Both the position numbers and the translations under genes were made by a program. DNA of 64,000 nt from positions 389,582 through 453,581 of the forward strand of contig NZ_CP046230.1 in the NCBI RefSeq assembly GCF_012563145.1. Direction: 5' to 3'. Within the stretch, counting starts at the first letter, position 1. Each line of letters starts with the position of its first letter. Shown one piece after another: positions 52,758 to 64,000 of the stretch. This DNA comes from Enterobacteriaceae endosymbiont of Plateumaris consimilis (lineage in GTDB: Bacteria; Pseudomonadota; Gammaproteobacteria; Enterobacterales; Enterobacteriaceae). The notes under the pieces were generated by a model. The model was not told the origin of the DNA. It ran no database searches and was given only the letters and a program-made list of their open reading frames with translations.

Positions 52758-54647
52758 ATGATAATGTATTCAAATAATTTTGATGTAATAATTGTAGGTG
52801 GAGGCCACTCTGGAACAGAAGCTGCAATAGCTAGTTCTAAAATGGGTAAACATACTCTTTTAATAACAAATAATATTGATACAATAGGTCAAATGTCTTG
52901 TAATCCTTCTATTGGAGGATTAGGAAAAAGTCATTTGGTTAAAGAAATTGATGCTTTAAATGGAGTAATGGGAACTACTATTGATAGTTCTGGTATACAT
53001 TTTAAAGTTTTAAATAAAAGCAAAGGATCTGCTGTAAGAGCAACTAGAGTTCAAGCAGATAGAATCTTATATCAAAGAAATATTAAAAAAAAATTAGAAA
53101 ACCAAAAAAATTTACTAATATTTCAACAAGAAGTAAAAAAAATAATAATTAAAAATTATAAAATTATAGGATTAATAACTAAGAATAATAATACTTTTTA
53201 TTCAAAATGTATTATTTTAACAACCGGAACTTTTTTAAATGGTAAAATTTTTATAGGAATTAATGATCAATTTATAGGTGGTAGATTAAATGATTTTTCT
53301 TCTGTAGAATTATCTAATTTTTTAAAAGAATTACCTTTAAAAGAAGGAAGATTAAAAACTGGTACACCTCCACGTATTGATAAAAGAAGCATTAATTTTA
53401 AAAATTTAGAAATTCAAAATAGTGATTATCCTATACCTTTTTTTTCTTTTGTTAAAAATAAAAAATTAAATTTAAAACAATTACCTTGTTATATTACTCA
53501 TACTAATAAAAATACTCATAAAATTATATTAGATAACATTATGTATAGTCCAATTTATAAAGGAATAATTAAAAGTAATGGTCCAAGATATTGTCCATCT
53601 ATTGAAGATAAAGTAATAAAATTTCCTAAAAAAGATTCACATCAAATTTTTTTAGAACCTGAAGGTTTATATAGTAATGAAATTTATCCTAATGGTATTT
53701 CTACAAGTTTACCGTTCAATGTTCAATTATCCATTATTAGATCTATTAAAGGATTAGAAAAAGCACATATTACACGTCCTGGATATGCTGTTGAATATAG
53801 TTTTTATGACCCTAGAGGTTTAAAACCTACAATGGAAAGTAAATTTATTAAAGGATTATTTTTAGCTGGACAAATTAATGGAACTACAGGTTATGAAGAA
53901 GCTGCTGCACAAGGATTATTAGCTGGAATAAATGCATCTCTTTTAATCGATGAAAAAGAAGGTTGGTATCCATTAAGAAATGAGGCATATTTAGGTGTTT
54001 TAGTAGATGATTTATGTACTTTAGGTACAAAAGAACCATATCGTATGTTTACTTCTAGAGCAGAATATAGGTTAATTTTAAGAGAAAATAATGCTGATAT
54101 AAGATTAACTGAAATAGGATACAAATTAGGATTAGTAGATAACAATCGTTGGAAAATTTTTAATCAAAAATTAGAAAATATAGAAAAAGAATATAATAGA
54201 TTAAAAAATATTTATATTAAACCAAATAGTTTAATGAGTTTAAAATTGAGTGAACTAACAAATAATGTTTTAACAAAAGAGATAAATGGAATTAATTTAC
54301 TTAAAAGACCAGAAATCAATTATACTAGTTTAATTCAATTAGATATATTTAATCCTGGTATTAAAGATATGGAGATAATAAATTATATTGAATCTGAATT
54401 AAAATATGAAGGATATATATTACAACAACAAAAAAACATTAATAAACAAAAAAGAAATGAAAATATTATAATACCTTCATATATTGAATTTAAAAATATT
54501 AAAGGTTTGTCTAATGAAGCAATCGACAAGTTTCAATATTATAAACCTTATAGTTTAGGACAAGCATCTAGAATACCAGGTATTACTCATGCTAATATTT
54601 CTATTCTTTTAATATATTTATTAAAACATAAATATATTAAACATTAA
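52758..54647 (+). CDS. mnmG: tRNA uridine-5-carboxymethylaminomethyl modification enzyme MnmG (GidA)
   Basis: FAD-dependent enzyme that with MnmE modifies the wobble uridine of several tRNAs. The 629 residues equal the E. coli length. FAD-binding [11 protein letters not shown] is at the N-terminus, followed by [31 protein letters not shown] and [24 protein letters not shown] nine bases upstream supports the start at 52758. Upstream of the atp operon as in E. coli, but with gidB and atpI missing. No DnaA boxes were seen in the 62-base gap before it, so there is no sign of oriC here. Confidence 0.97.
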   Translation: MIMYSNNFDVIIVGGGHSGTEAAIASSKMGKHTLLITNNIDTIGQMSCNPSIGGLGKSHLVKEIDALNGVMGTTIDSSGIHFKVLNKSKGSAVRATRVQADRILYQRNIKKKLENQKNLLIFQQEVKKIIIKNYKIIGLITKNNNTFYSKCIILTTGTFLNGKIFIGINDQFIGGRLNDFSSVELSNFLKELPLKEGRLKTGTPPRIDKRSINFKNLEIQNSDYPIPFFSFVKNKKLNLKQLPCYITHTNKNTHKIILDNIMYSPIYKGIIKSNGPRYCPSIEDKVIKFPKKDSHQIFLEPEGLYSNEIYPNGISTSLPFNVQLSIIRSIKGLEKAHITRPGYAVEYSFYDPRGLKPTMESKFIKGLFLAGQINGTTGYEEAAAQGLLAGINASLLIDEKEGWYPLRNEAYLGVLVDDLCTLGTKEPYRMFTSRAEYRLILRENNADIRLTEIGYKLGLVDNNRWKIFNQKLENIEKEYNRLKNIYIKPNSLMSLKLSELTNNVLTKEINGINLLKRPEINYTSLIQLDIFNPGIKDMEIINYIESELKYEGYILQQQKNINKQKRNENIIIPSYIEFKNIKGLSNEAIDKFQYYKPYSLGQASRIPGITHANISILLIYLLKHKYIKH

Positions 54648-54792
54648 TAAATTTTATTTAAAAATGAAATATTTTTATAATATAAAAAATATTAATTTTA
54701 TTACATATTTAATTGTACAGTATAGTTAAAAAAATTATAATTAATTTTTCTTTATTAATAATAATTAATAAAATATTATATATTATAATTAG

Positions 54793-55916
<1,124 letters not shown>

Positions 55917-55949
55917 AATTTTACTAAAATAAATTATATAAATAAAATT

Positions 55950-56426
55950 ATGAATATAAATGCAACTATTATCGGTCAAACTATTACTTTTATTTTGATT
56001 ATTATGTTTTGTATGTATTATATCTGGCCTCCAATTATTTTATCTATTGAAAATAGAAAAAAAATAATTCAAGATCAATTATTATTTATAAATAAAAAAA
56101 AAAAAGATATAATTATAGCTGAAAATAAAATTTATTTAAAAATTAAAAAAGCACATAAAGAATATCAAATTATTATTAAACAAGCACAAAAATTAAGTGA
56201 TCATATTATTAATGAAGCACAAGTAGAAAGTAAAAAAATATATAAAGAAACAATTAACAAAGCTCAAAAAAAAATAGAATATGAATATATAATAGCTAAT
56301 GAATCTTTAAAAAAAGAAACTGTAAAAATAGCAATGTCTATTGCAGAAAAAATAATTAAAGATTCTTTTAAAAAAAATAAAAATTATGAAGATGATTTAT
56401 TAAATAATTTTATTAATAAATTATAA
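55950..56426 (+). CDS. atpF: ATP synthase subunit b
   Basis: Peripheral stalk subunit: one N-terminal membrane helix (about 8-28, ending YYIWPPIILSIENRKK) and a long charged coiled coil. The 158 residues match E. coli (156). Much of the coil is Lys-rich, and a tract of 12 A's (56094-56105) remains in frame. It sits between atpE and atpH. Confidence 0.95.
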   Translation: MNINATIIGQTITFILIIMFCMYYIWPPIILSIENRKKIIQDQLLFINKKKKDIIIAENKIYLKIKKAHKEYQIIIKQAQKLSDHIINEAQVESKKIYKETINKAQKKIEYEYIIANESLKKETVKIAMSIAEKIIKDSFKKNKNYEDDLLNNFINKL

Positions 56427-56438
56427 TATAGGTATATT

Positions 56439-56975
56439 ATGTGTTATATAAAAAATTATATTGCATTACAATACGCTAAAGCAGCATTTTTTTTTGCTTT
56501 AAAAAATAATAATATAAAATATTGGAAAAAAATGTTCATATTTTATTGCAATGTAATAAATAATCATTATATAAAAAAGTTTTTATTTTTTAATAATCAT
56601 AAATATATATCTGATGTTCTTATTAAATTATCTAATAATAAATTGAATTTTCATTTTATGAATATGATTAAAATCATGTCAGCAAATAAACGTTTATTTA
56701 TTTTAGATAAAGTTTTAATAGAATTTAATAACTTAAATAATATTTATTATAATAAAGTAAATGTAAATTTATTATCTAATAAAAAATTAAATAGTAACCA
56801 ATTATTAAAAATAAAAAATTTAATAAATAAAAAATTATCTAAAAAAATTTCTATTAATTATATTCATAATAAAAAATTATTAATTGGAGGTATTATTATT
56901 TATATAGAAGATCAAATACTAGATAATAGTATAAGAAGTAAAATCGATTTAATGAGTCAAATTTTACAAAAATAA
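56439..56975 (+). CDS. atpH: ATP synthase subunit delta
   Basis: Stator subunit linking the peripheral stalk to F1. The 178 residues (177 in E. coli) begin with YAKAAFFFALKNNN, matching the conserved PYAKAAFDFA start, followed by MIKIMSANKRLFIL and a C-terminal segment GGIIIYIEDQILDNSIRSK. The middle is poorly conserved, as usual for this subunit. Confidence 0.92.
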   Translation: MCYIKNYIALQYAKAAFFFALKNNNIKYWKKMFIFYCNVINNHYIKKFLFFNNHKYISDVLIKLSNNKLNFHFMNMIKIMSANKRLFILDKVLIEFNNLNNIYYNKVNVNLLSNKKLNSNQLLKIKNLINKKLSKKISINYIHNKKLLIGGIIIYIEDQILDNSIRSKIDLMSQILQK

Positions 56976-56990
56976 GGTATAAATAATATA

Positions 56991-58529
56991 ATGAAATTAA
57001 AAGCAACGGAAATTAGTGAATTAATAAAAAAGAAAATTAATGATTATAATGTATTAAATCAATACTATAATGAAGGAATTATTATTTCTATTGCTGATGG
57101 TATCATAAAAATATATGGACTTTCAAATATTAAAGAAGGAGAAATTATTTCTCTTCCTGAGAATACTTATGCTATAGCTTTAAATTTGGAAATAGATTTT
57201 GTTAGTGCTGTTGTATTAGGTTCTTATATACATTTAATAGAAGGAATGAAAGTTAAAAATACTGGTAATCAACTCAATATTCCAGTAGGAAGAAAATTAA
57301 TGGGAAGAATTATAGATACATTAGGGAATCCTATTGATGGTAAAGGTAATATTGATTATGAATATTTATCTCCTATTGAAGTATCTGCACCTACTGTAAT
57401 TGATCGTTGTCCAGTAAATCAACCATTACAAACAGGATATAAATTTATTGATGCTATAATACCTATTGGTAAAGGTCAAAGACAATTAATTATTGGAGAT
57501 AGACAAACAGGAAAAACTACATTAGCTATTGATACCATAATAAACCAAAAAAATACTAATGTAAAATGTATATATGTAGGTATTGGACAAAAACAAACAA
57601 CTATTTCTTATATAAAAAATATATTAGAAAAAAATAATGTATTAAAAAATACAATTATTATTGTTGCATCTGCATCAGATACAGCTATATTACAATATTT
57701 AGTTCCATATGCTGGATGTACTATAGGTGAGTATTTTAGAGATAGAGGAGAAGATGCTTTAATTGTATATGATGATTTATCAAAACAATCTATTGCATAT
57801 AGACAAATATCTTTATTATTAAGACGTCCTCCTGGAAGAGAAGCATTTCCAGGAGATATATTTTATATTCATTCTCGATTGTTAGAAAGATCTGCCAGAG
57901 TCAATAGTTTTTATGTTGAAAAATTTACTAAAAATGATATAAAAGGTAAAACCGGCTCTTTAACAGCTTTCCCTATAGTAGAAACTCAAGCTGGAGATAT
58001 TTCTTCTTTTATTCCAACAAATATAATTTCTATAACTGATGGACAAATTTTTTTAGATAAAAATTTATTTAATAAAGGAATAAGACCAGCTATAGATCCT
58101 GGTATTTCAGTTTCTAGAGTAGGTAGTACAGCTCAAAATAATATTATAAAAAAATTATCTTCTAATATACGTTTAATTTTAGCTCAATATAGGGAATTAG
58201 CTGTATTTTCTCAATTTTCATCAGAATTAGATAAAAAAACTACAGAATATCTATTAAATGGAAAAAAAATAATAGAAATTTTAAAACAAAAACCATATAA
58301 ACCATTATCTGTAATAAATCAAATTCTTATTTTATTTGCAATATATAAAAAATATATAGATTTAATAGATTTGAAAAAAATTCAAAAATTTCAATATAAT
58401 TTAATTAATTATACTAATTTAAATTTTAAAGAAATTTTATATAAAATTAATAAGAATTGTATATATAATAAAGATGTTGAAAATCAACTAAATTTTATTT
58501 TTAACGATTTTTTTTCTCATTTTAAATAA
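56991..58529 (+). CDS. atpA: ATP synthase subunit alpha
   Basis: Non-catalytic nucleotide-binding subunit of F1. The 512 residues (513 in E. coli) include the P-loop GDRQTGKTT, the IGIGQK-type (VGIGQKQTT) block, [11 protein letters not shown], and the signature [14 protein letters not shown] with the arginine finger (SRVGS). All appear intact. The last 100 residues are more divergent. Confidence 0.97.
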   Translation: MKLKATEISELIKKKINDYNVLNQYYNEGIIISIADGIIKIYGLSNIKEGEIISLPENTYAIALNLEIDFVSAVVLGSYIHLIEGMKVKNTGNQLNIPVGRKLMGRIIDTLGNPIDGKGNIDYEYLSPIEVSAPTVIDRCPVNQPLQTGYKFIDAIIPIGKGQRQLIIGDRQTGKTTLAIDTIINQKNTNVKCIYVGIGQKQTTISYIKNILEKNNVLKNTIIIVASASDTAILQYLVPYAGCTIGEYFRDRGEDALIVYDDLSKQSIAYRQISLLLRRPPGREAFPGDIFYIHSRLLERSARVNSFYVEKFTKNDIKGKTGSLTAFPIVETQAGDISSFIPTNIISITDGQIFLDKNLFNKGIRPAIDPGISVSRVGSTAQNNIIKKLSSNIRLILAQYRELAVFSQFSSELDKKTTEYLLNGKKIIEILKQKPYKPLSVINQILILFAIYKKYIDLIDLKKIQKFQYNLINYTNLNFKEILYKINKNCIYNKDVENQLNFIFNDFFSHFK

Positions 58530-58554
58530 AATAAATTTTTTCTAGGTAAGATAA

Positions 58555-59433
58555 ATGAATTTTATAAAAGAAATACGAAATAAAATAGAAGGAATAAAAA
58601 ATACAAAGAAAATTACTAAAGCTATGGAAATGGTTACAGTATTTAAAATACGTAAATCACAAAAAAAAATGTTTTCTAGTAAATTATATTTATCTTTATT
58701 AAATAAATTAATAAAAAATATTTATCTATTTCAAAACAATATAAAAAAAAAACATCAATATATATATAATAATAAAATTATAAAAAATATAGGATATATT
58801 CTTATAACAACAGATAAAGGATTATGTGGAAATTTTAACAATAATTTATTTAAATTATTATCCAATGATATAAAAAAATGGAAAGAAAAATCTATTAATA
58901 TTAAATCAGCTGTTATAGGTTGTAAAGGATTATTTTTTTTAAAAAAAAATAATATTCAAATAGTATCACAGATAACAAACATTAAAACTAATGATATTAA
59001 TATATCAAAAATAATTAGCATTATAAAATATATGCTAAATTTATATAAAAAATCTTATATTGATAAATTATTTATAGTTTATAATAAATATGTAAATAAT
59101 GTAATACAAACACCAAAAATATTTCAGATATTACCATTATCTTTAAATGAAATAAATAAAAAAAATATAGAAAAAAATAATTATCTTTATGAACCAAATT
59201 TTTATACAATTACAAATTATATTTTAAATAAATATATTCAATTACAAATATACAATTTTTTTTTAGAAAATTTAGTTGGAGAATATGCATCTAGAATTAT
59301 AACTATGAAAACAGCTACTGATAATGCTGATCATTTTATTAAAGATTTACAATTATTATATAATAAAGTTAGACAATCAAATATCACACAAGAGTTAAAT
59401 GAAATTATTACTGGTGCATCAGCTATGAAATAA
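58555..59433 (+). CDS. atpG: ATP synthase subunit gamma
   Basis: Central rotating shaft of F1. The 292 residues (287 in E. coli) open with EIRNKIEGIKNTKKITKAME and end with the paired helix region MKTATDNADHFI, ITQELNEIITGASA, both highly conserved. The middle is Lys/Asn-rich and divergent. TDKGLCGNFNN marks the conserved Rossmann-like core. Confidence 0.96.
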   Translation: MNFIKEIRNKIEGIKNTKKITKAMEMVTVFKIRKSQKKMFSSKLYLSLLNKLIKNIYLFQNNIKKKHQYIYNNKIIKNIGYILITTDKGLCGNFNNNLFKLLSNDIKKWKEKSINIKSAVIGCKGLFFLKKNNIQIVSQITNIKTNDINISKIISIIKYMLNLYKKSYIDKLFIVYNKYVNNVIQTPKIFQILPLSLNEINKKNIEKNNYLYEPNFYTITNYILNKYIQLQIYNFFLENLVGEYASRIITMKTATDNADHFIKDLQLLYNKVRQSNITQELNEIITGASAMK

Positions 59434-59444
59434 TAATTATTTAA

Positions 59445-60848
<1,404 letters not shown>

Positions 60849-60881
60849 TATATAATATTATATATAATTGGAATAATATTT

Positions 60882-61301
60882 ATGCATAAAGAATATATTT
60901 TAAATATAATTAGTATAGAAAAAAAAATATTTTCTGATTTAGTAAAAAAGGTAAAAATACCAGGCATAGAAGGTTATTTAAGTATATATCCTAATCATAT
61001 ACCTTTATTAACTTTAATAAAACCAGGAGTTATATATATAGCTCAAAAAAAAAATAATAAATATTTTTATATATCTGGAGGAATATTAGAAATTAAAAAA
61101 AAACAAGTTAATGTTTTAGCAGATATAGTTATAAAAGGTACTGATTTAAAAGAAAAAATAATTTTAATAAATAAATCTAAAATAGAAAAAAAAATTAAAA
61201 ATAATGTTTTTAATAAAGATTATTTACTAGCTATAAAAGAATTGTATAAAATTATAGCACAATTAAAAACAGTTCAATTAACAAAAAAAAATAATGAATA
61301 A
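60882..61301 (+). CDS. atpC: ATP synthase subunit epsilon
   Basis: Regulatory subunit on the central stalk. The 139 residues equal the E. coli length. The N-terminal beta-sandwich reads VKIPGIEGYLSIYPNHIPLLT with the conserved GxLG-like region altered, then ISGGILEIKKKQVNVLAD. The C-terminal two-helix part is retained though divergent. Last gene of the atp operon, followed by a 186-base A/T-rich gap before nrdA in which no clear terminator was found. Confidence 0.95.
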   Translation: MHKEYILNIISIEKKIFSDLVKKVKIPGIEGYLSIYPNHIPLLTLIKPGVIYIAQKKNNKYFYISGGILEIKKKQVNVLADIVIKGTDLKEKIILINKSKIEKKIKNNVFNKDYLLAIKELYKIIAQLKTVQLTKKNNE

Positions 61302-61487
61302 TTCAAATTATTGTATAATTAATTTTATTAAAAATATTATTTTTAATGAGTTAATAAAATTAGTATAATTATACTTTAGTTTATATACAAATATATAATA
61401 AAATTAAATTTCAACATTAATATAATAATATTATTATAAATAATTATTAACTTTTAAGAAAATAATATTTTCAATAGGTAATAATAT

Positions 61488-63770
61488 ATGAATCATACTT
61501 TATTTGTAATAAAAAGAAATGGGGATACTCAGTCTATAAATTTCAATAAAATTTATAAGATGCTTAATAGAGCTGCTAAAGGATTAAAAAATATATCTAT
61601 ATCAAAAGTAGAATCCATATCTTATTCACAATTTTATAATAATATTACTACTTCTAATATTCATGATATAATTATAAAAACTACAGCAGATCTCATTTCA
61701 GAAAAAAATCCTAATTATCAATTTATGGCTGCAAGATTAGTAATTTTTCATTTAAGAAAAAAAGCATATGGTCAATTTAAACCACCTAAATTATATTATC
61801 ATGTTCAATTTATGATTAACCAAAAAAAATATGATAAATTTCTTTTAAAAGTTTATACAAAAAAAGAATTTAACATTATGGAAAATTTTATTGATCATAA
61901 TCGAGACATGAAATTTTCTTATGCAGCTGTTAAACAATTAGAAGGAAAATATTTAATTAAAAATAGAGTTACAGGAAAAATTTATGAAAGTGCTCAATTT
62001 TTATATATTTTAATATCTGCATGTTTATTTGCTAAATATCATAATTCAAAAAGAATGGCTTATATAAAAAAATTTTATAATGCTATTTCTACATTTAAAA
62101 TTTCTTTACCTACTCCTATCATGGCTGGTGTTCGTACACCTAATAAACAATTTAGTTCATGTATTTTAATTGAATGTGATGATAATATTAATTCTATTAA
62201 TGCTACAACTAGTGCTATTATTAAATATATTTCTCATAGAGCTGGAATTGGTATTAATGCAGGACGTATTCGTGCTGAAGGAAGTCCTATTAGAAATGGT
62301 GAAGCATTTCATACAGGATGTATTCCATTTTATAAACATTTTCAAACTGCAATAAAATCTTGTTCTCAAGGAGGAGTTAGAGGTGGAGCAGGAACTTTGT
62401 TTTTTCCATTATGGCATCTAGAAATTACTAACTTATTAGTATTAAAAAATAATAGAGGTACAGAAGATAATAGGGTTCGTCATGTAGATTATGCAGTACA
62501 ATTAAATAAGTTATTATATAAACGTTTAATTAAAGGTAAAATTATTACATTATTTAGTCCTTCAGATGTACCAGATTTATATGAATCTTTTTTTTCAGAT
62601 CAAAAAAAATTTAAATGTCTTTATAAGAAATATGAACAAAATATTAATATACGTAAAAAAAAACTTTCTGCAATCGAATTGTTTTCATTAATGATGCAAG
62701 AACGTACTTCTACTGGAAGAATATATATTCAAAATGTTGATCATTGTAACACACATTCTGCTTTTATACCTAGTATAGCACCAATTAGACAATCTAATTT
62801 ATGTTTAGAAATTACTCTTCCTACAAAACCATTAAATGATATTAATGATGCTAATGGAGAAATTGGATTATGTACTTTATCAGCTTTTAATTTAGGAATA
62901 ATTAATAATTTAAATGAATTAAAAACATTATCTGATTTAATAGTTAGAGCACTAAATTGTCTATTAGATTATCAAGAATATTTGATTCCAGCAGCAAAAA
63001 ATGCTGCTTTAGGAAGAAGATCTTTAGGTATAGGAGTAATTAATTTTGCTTATTATTTAGCAAAAAATAATGTTCGTTATTCTGATAATAGTGCAAATAA
63101 TTTAACTCATAAAACTTTTGAAGCTATTCAATATTATCTTTTACAAGCTTCTAATAACTTAGCTAAAGAGGAAGGTGCTTGTCCTTTATTTAAAGATACT
63201 ACTTATTCACAAGGAATTTTACCTATTGATACATATAAAAAATCAATTGATAATATTACAAATGAACCTTTGCATTTTAATTGGGAAAATTTAAGAAATA
63301 AAATAAAAAAATATGGTTTACGTAATTCAACACTATCTGCTTTAATGCCATCAGAAACTTCATCACAAATATCTAATGCAACTAATGGTATTGAACCTCC
63401 TAGAGGATATATAAGTATAAAAACATCTAAAAATGGAGTTTTAAAACAAGTAATACCAGAATATGAAAAATTAAAAGAAAAATATGAATTATTATGGAAT
63501 ATTCCTAATAATAATGGATATTTAAATTTAATTAGTTTGATGCAAAAATTTATTGATCAATCAATTTCATCAAATATTAATTATGATCCTAAAAAATTTA
63601 TTAATGGTAAAATACCAATGCAACAATTATTACAAGATCTATTAAAAGCTTATCAATTAGGAATAAAAACTTTATACTACCAAAACACTAGAGATGGAGC
63701 TGAAGATAGACAAAGTGATTTAAATTTTATAGAATCTGATATCTGTCATTATGGATCTTGTATGATTTAA
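61488..63770 (+). CDS. nrdA: ribonucleoside-diphosphate reductase 1 subunit alpha
   Basis: Class Ia ribonucleotide reductase large subunit, reducing ribonucleoside diphosphates to deoxy forms. The 760 residues match E. coli NrdA (761). An ATP-cone regulatory domain opens the protein (about 1-95, IKRNGDTQSINFNKI). The redox cysteines are in FSSCILIEC and GLCTLSAF, the radical-site cysteine in RQSNLCLEITLP, and the C-terminal thioredoxin-accepting pair in CHYGSC. QGGVRGGAGTLFFP and NTRDGAED are conserved. nrdB follows 36 bases later. Confidence 0.98.
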   Translation: MNHTLFVIKRNGDTQSINFNKIYKMLNRAAKGLKNISISKVESISYSQFYNNITTSNIHDIIIKTTADLISEKNPNYQFMAARLVIFHLRKKAYGQFKPPKLYYHVQFMINQKKYDKFLLKVYTKKEFNIMENFIDHNRDMKFSYAAVKQLEGKYLIKNRVTGKIYESAQFLYILISACLFAKYHNSKRMAYIKKFYNAISTFKISLPTPIMAGVRTPNKQFSSCILIECDDNINSINATTSAIIKYISHRAGIGINAGRIRAEGSPIRNGEAFHTGCIPFYKHFQTAIKSCSQGGVRGGAGTLFFPLWHLEITNLLVLKNNRGTEDNRVRHVDYAVQLNKLLYKRLIKGKIITLFSPSDVPDLYESFFSDQKKFKCLYKKYEQNINIRKKKLSAIELFSLMMQERTSTGRIYIQNVDHCNTHSAFIPSIAPIRQSNLCLEITLPTKPLNDINDANGEIGLCTLSAFNLGIINNLNELKTLSDLIVRALNCLLDYQEYLIPAAKNAALGRRSLGIGVINFAYYLAKNNVRYSDNSANNLTHKTFEAIQYYLLQASNNLAKEEGACPLFKDTTYSQGILPIDTYKKSIDNITNEPLHFNWENLRNKIKKYGLRNSTLSALMPSETSSQISNATNGIEPPRGYISIKTSKNGVLKQVIPEYEKLKEKYELLWNIPNNNGYLNLISLMQKFIDQSISSNINYDPKKFINGKIPMQQLLQDLLKAYQLGIKTLYYQNTRDGAEDRQSDLNFIESDICHYGSCMI

Positions 63771-63806
63771 TAGAATTTATTAATTAGTATTTTGGATAAT
63801 CATAAA

Positions 63807-64000
63807 ATGAGTTATACTACTTTTTCTTATAAAAAAAATAATCAATTAAAAGAACCTATGTTTTTTGGACAATCTGTAAATATAGCTCGTTATGATCAAC
63901 AAAAACATAATATTTTTGAAAAATTGATTGAAAAACAATTAAGTTTTTTTTGGAGACCTGAAGAAATAGATATATCATGTGACCGTATTCATTATCAAAA
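63807..64000 (+). CDS. nrdB: ribonucleoside-diphosphate reductase 1 subunit beta (partial, cut by window end)
   Basis: N-terminal 64 residues of the radical-carrying small subunit: [20 protein letters not shown], then [20 protein letters not shown] and [14 protein letters not shown], closely matching E. coli NrdB. The di-iron site and the radical tyrosine would lie beyond the window. Operon with nrdA. Confidence 0.96.
   Translation, partial: MSYTTFSYKKNNQLKEPMFFGQSVNIARYDQQKHNIFEKLIEKQLSFFWRPEEIDISCDRIHYQ

Noticed and set aside
62166-62369. Opposing open frames of about 60 codons within nrdA
   Set aside because: Shadows of the well-conserved nrdA frame, with no independent signal.

Overview
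The window reads as part of the strongly reduced, very A+T-rich chromosome of a gammaproteobacterial (Enterobacterales-type) insect nutritional endosymbiont, comparable in style to Buchnera, Annandia or Blochmannia. The genus cannot be fixed from this window alone. The reasons are: near-complete collinearity of small gene blocks with E. coli (murI-rrs, pykF-sufESDCBA, nuoA-N, thrABC, aroF-tyrA, bamD/rluD, dsbA-polA-engB-typA, ssrA-smpB-bamE-grpE, rpmE/priA, mnmG-atpBEFHAGDC, nrdAB); loss of intervening genes; Lys/Asn/Ile-rich proteins with long A tracts; and no mobile elements, phage, CRISPR, restriction or transporter islands.

Layout. 1-1.8 kb: a 16S rRNA gene on the minus strand with a readable promoter, boxA and pre-rRNA processing arms. 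1.8-11.1 kb: murI, iscS, pykF and the complete SUF iron-sulphur operon. 11.7-16.3 kb: murJ, ribA, sbcB, a tRNA-Ser and a DedA-family gene (yohD). 16.4-31.3 kb: the complete 13-gene nuo operon for proton-pumping complex I. 31.5-36.2 kb: thrABC. 36.6-38.9 kb: parC. 39-41.3 kb: aroF-tyrA. 41.3-48.7 kb: bamD, a frameshifted rluD, dsbA, the 5'-3' exonuclease remnant of polA, engB, typA, tmRNA, smpB (frameshifted at its start) and bamE. 48.9-54.6 kb: grpE, rpmB-rpmG, rpmE, a PriA whose helicase motifs have been erased, and mnmG. 54.8-61.3 kb: the ATP synthase operon. 61.5-64 kb: nrdA and the start of nrdB.

How it fits together. SUF supplies Fe-S clusters, notably to the many cluster sites of complex I. 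Complex I builds the proton gradient that F1Fo-ATP synthase uses. ThrABC and AroF-TyrA are amino-acid (threonine, tyrosine) provisioning functions, and RibA is the first step to riboflavin. MurI, MurJ, BamD, BamE and DsbA show that a cell wall, an outer-membrane assembly route and a periplasmic oxidative folding route are at least partly kept.

The window does not show an obviously new multi-gene system. The most interesting signals are at molecular level: two genes (smpB, rluD) each one A short in a poly(A) tract, suggesting slippage rescue; a full-length PriA with all key helicase motifs gone; an IscS lacking its IscU-binding tail next to a complete SUF operon; and a Glu-to-Gly change at the E. 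coli aGlu219 position in ATP synthase subunit a.
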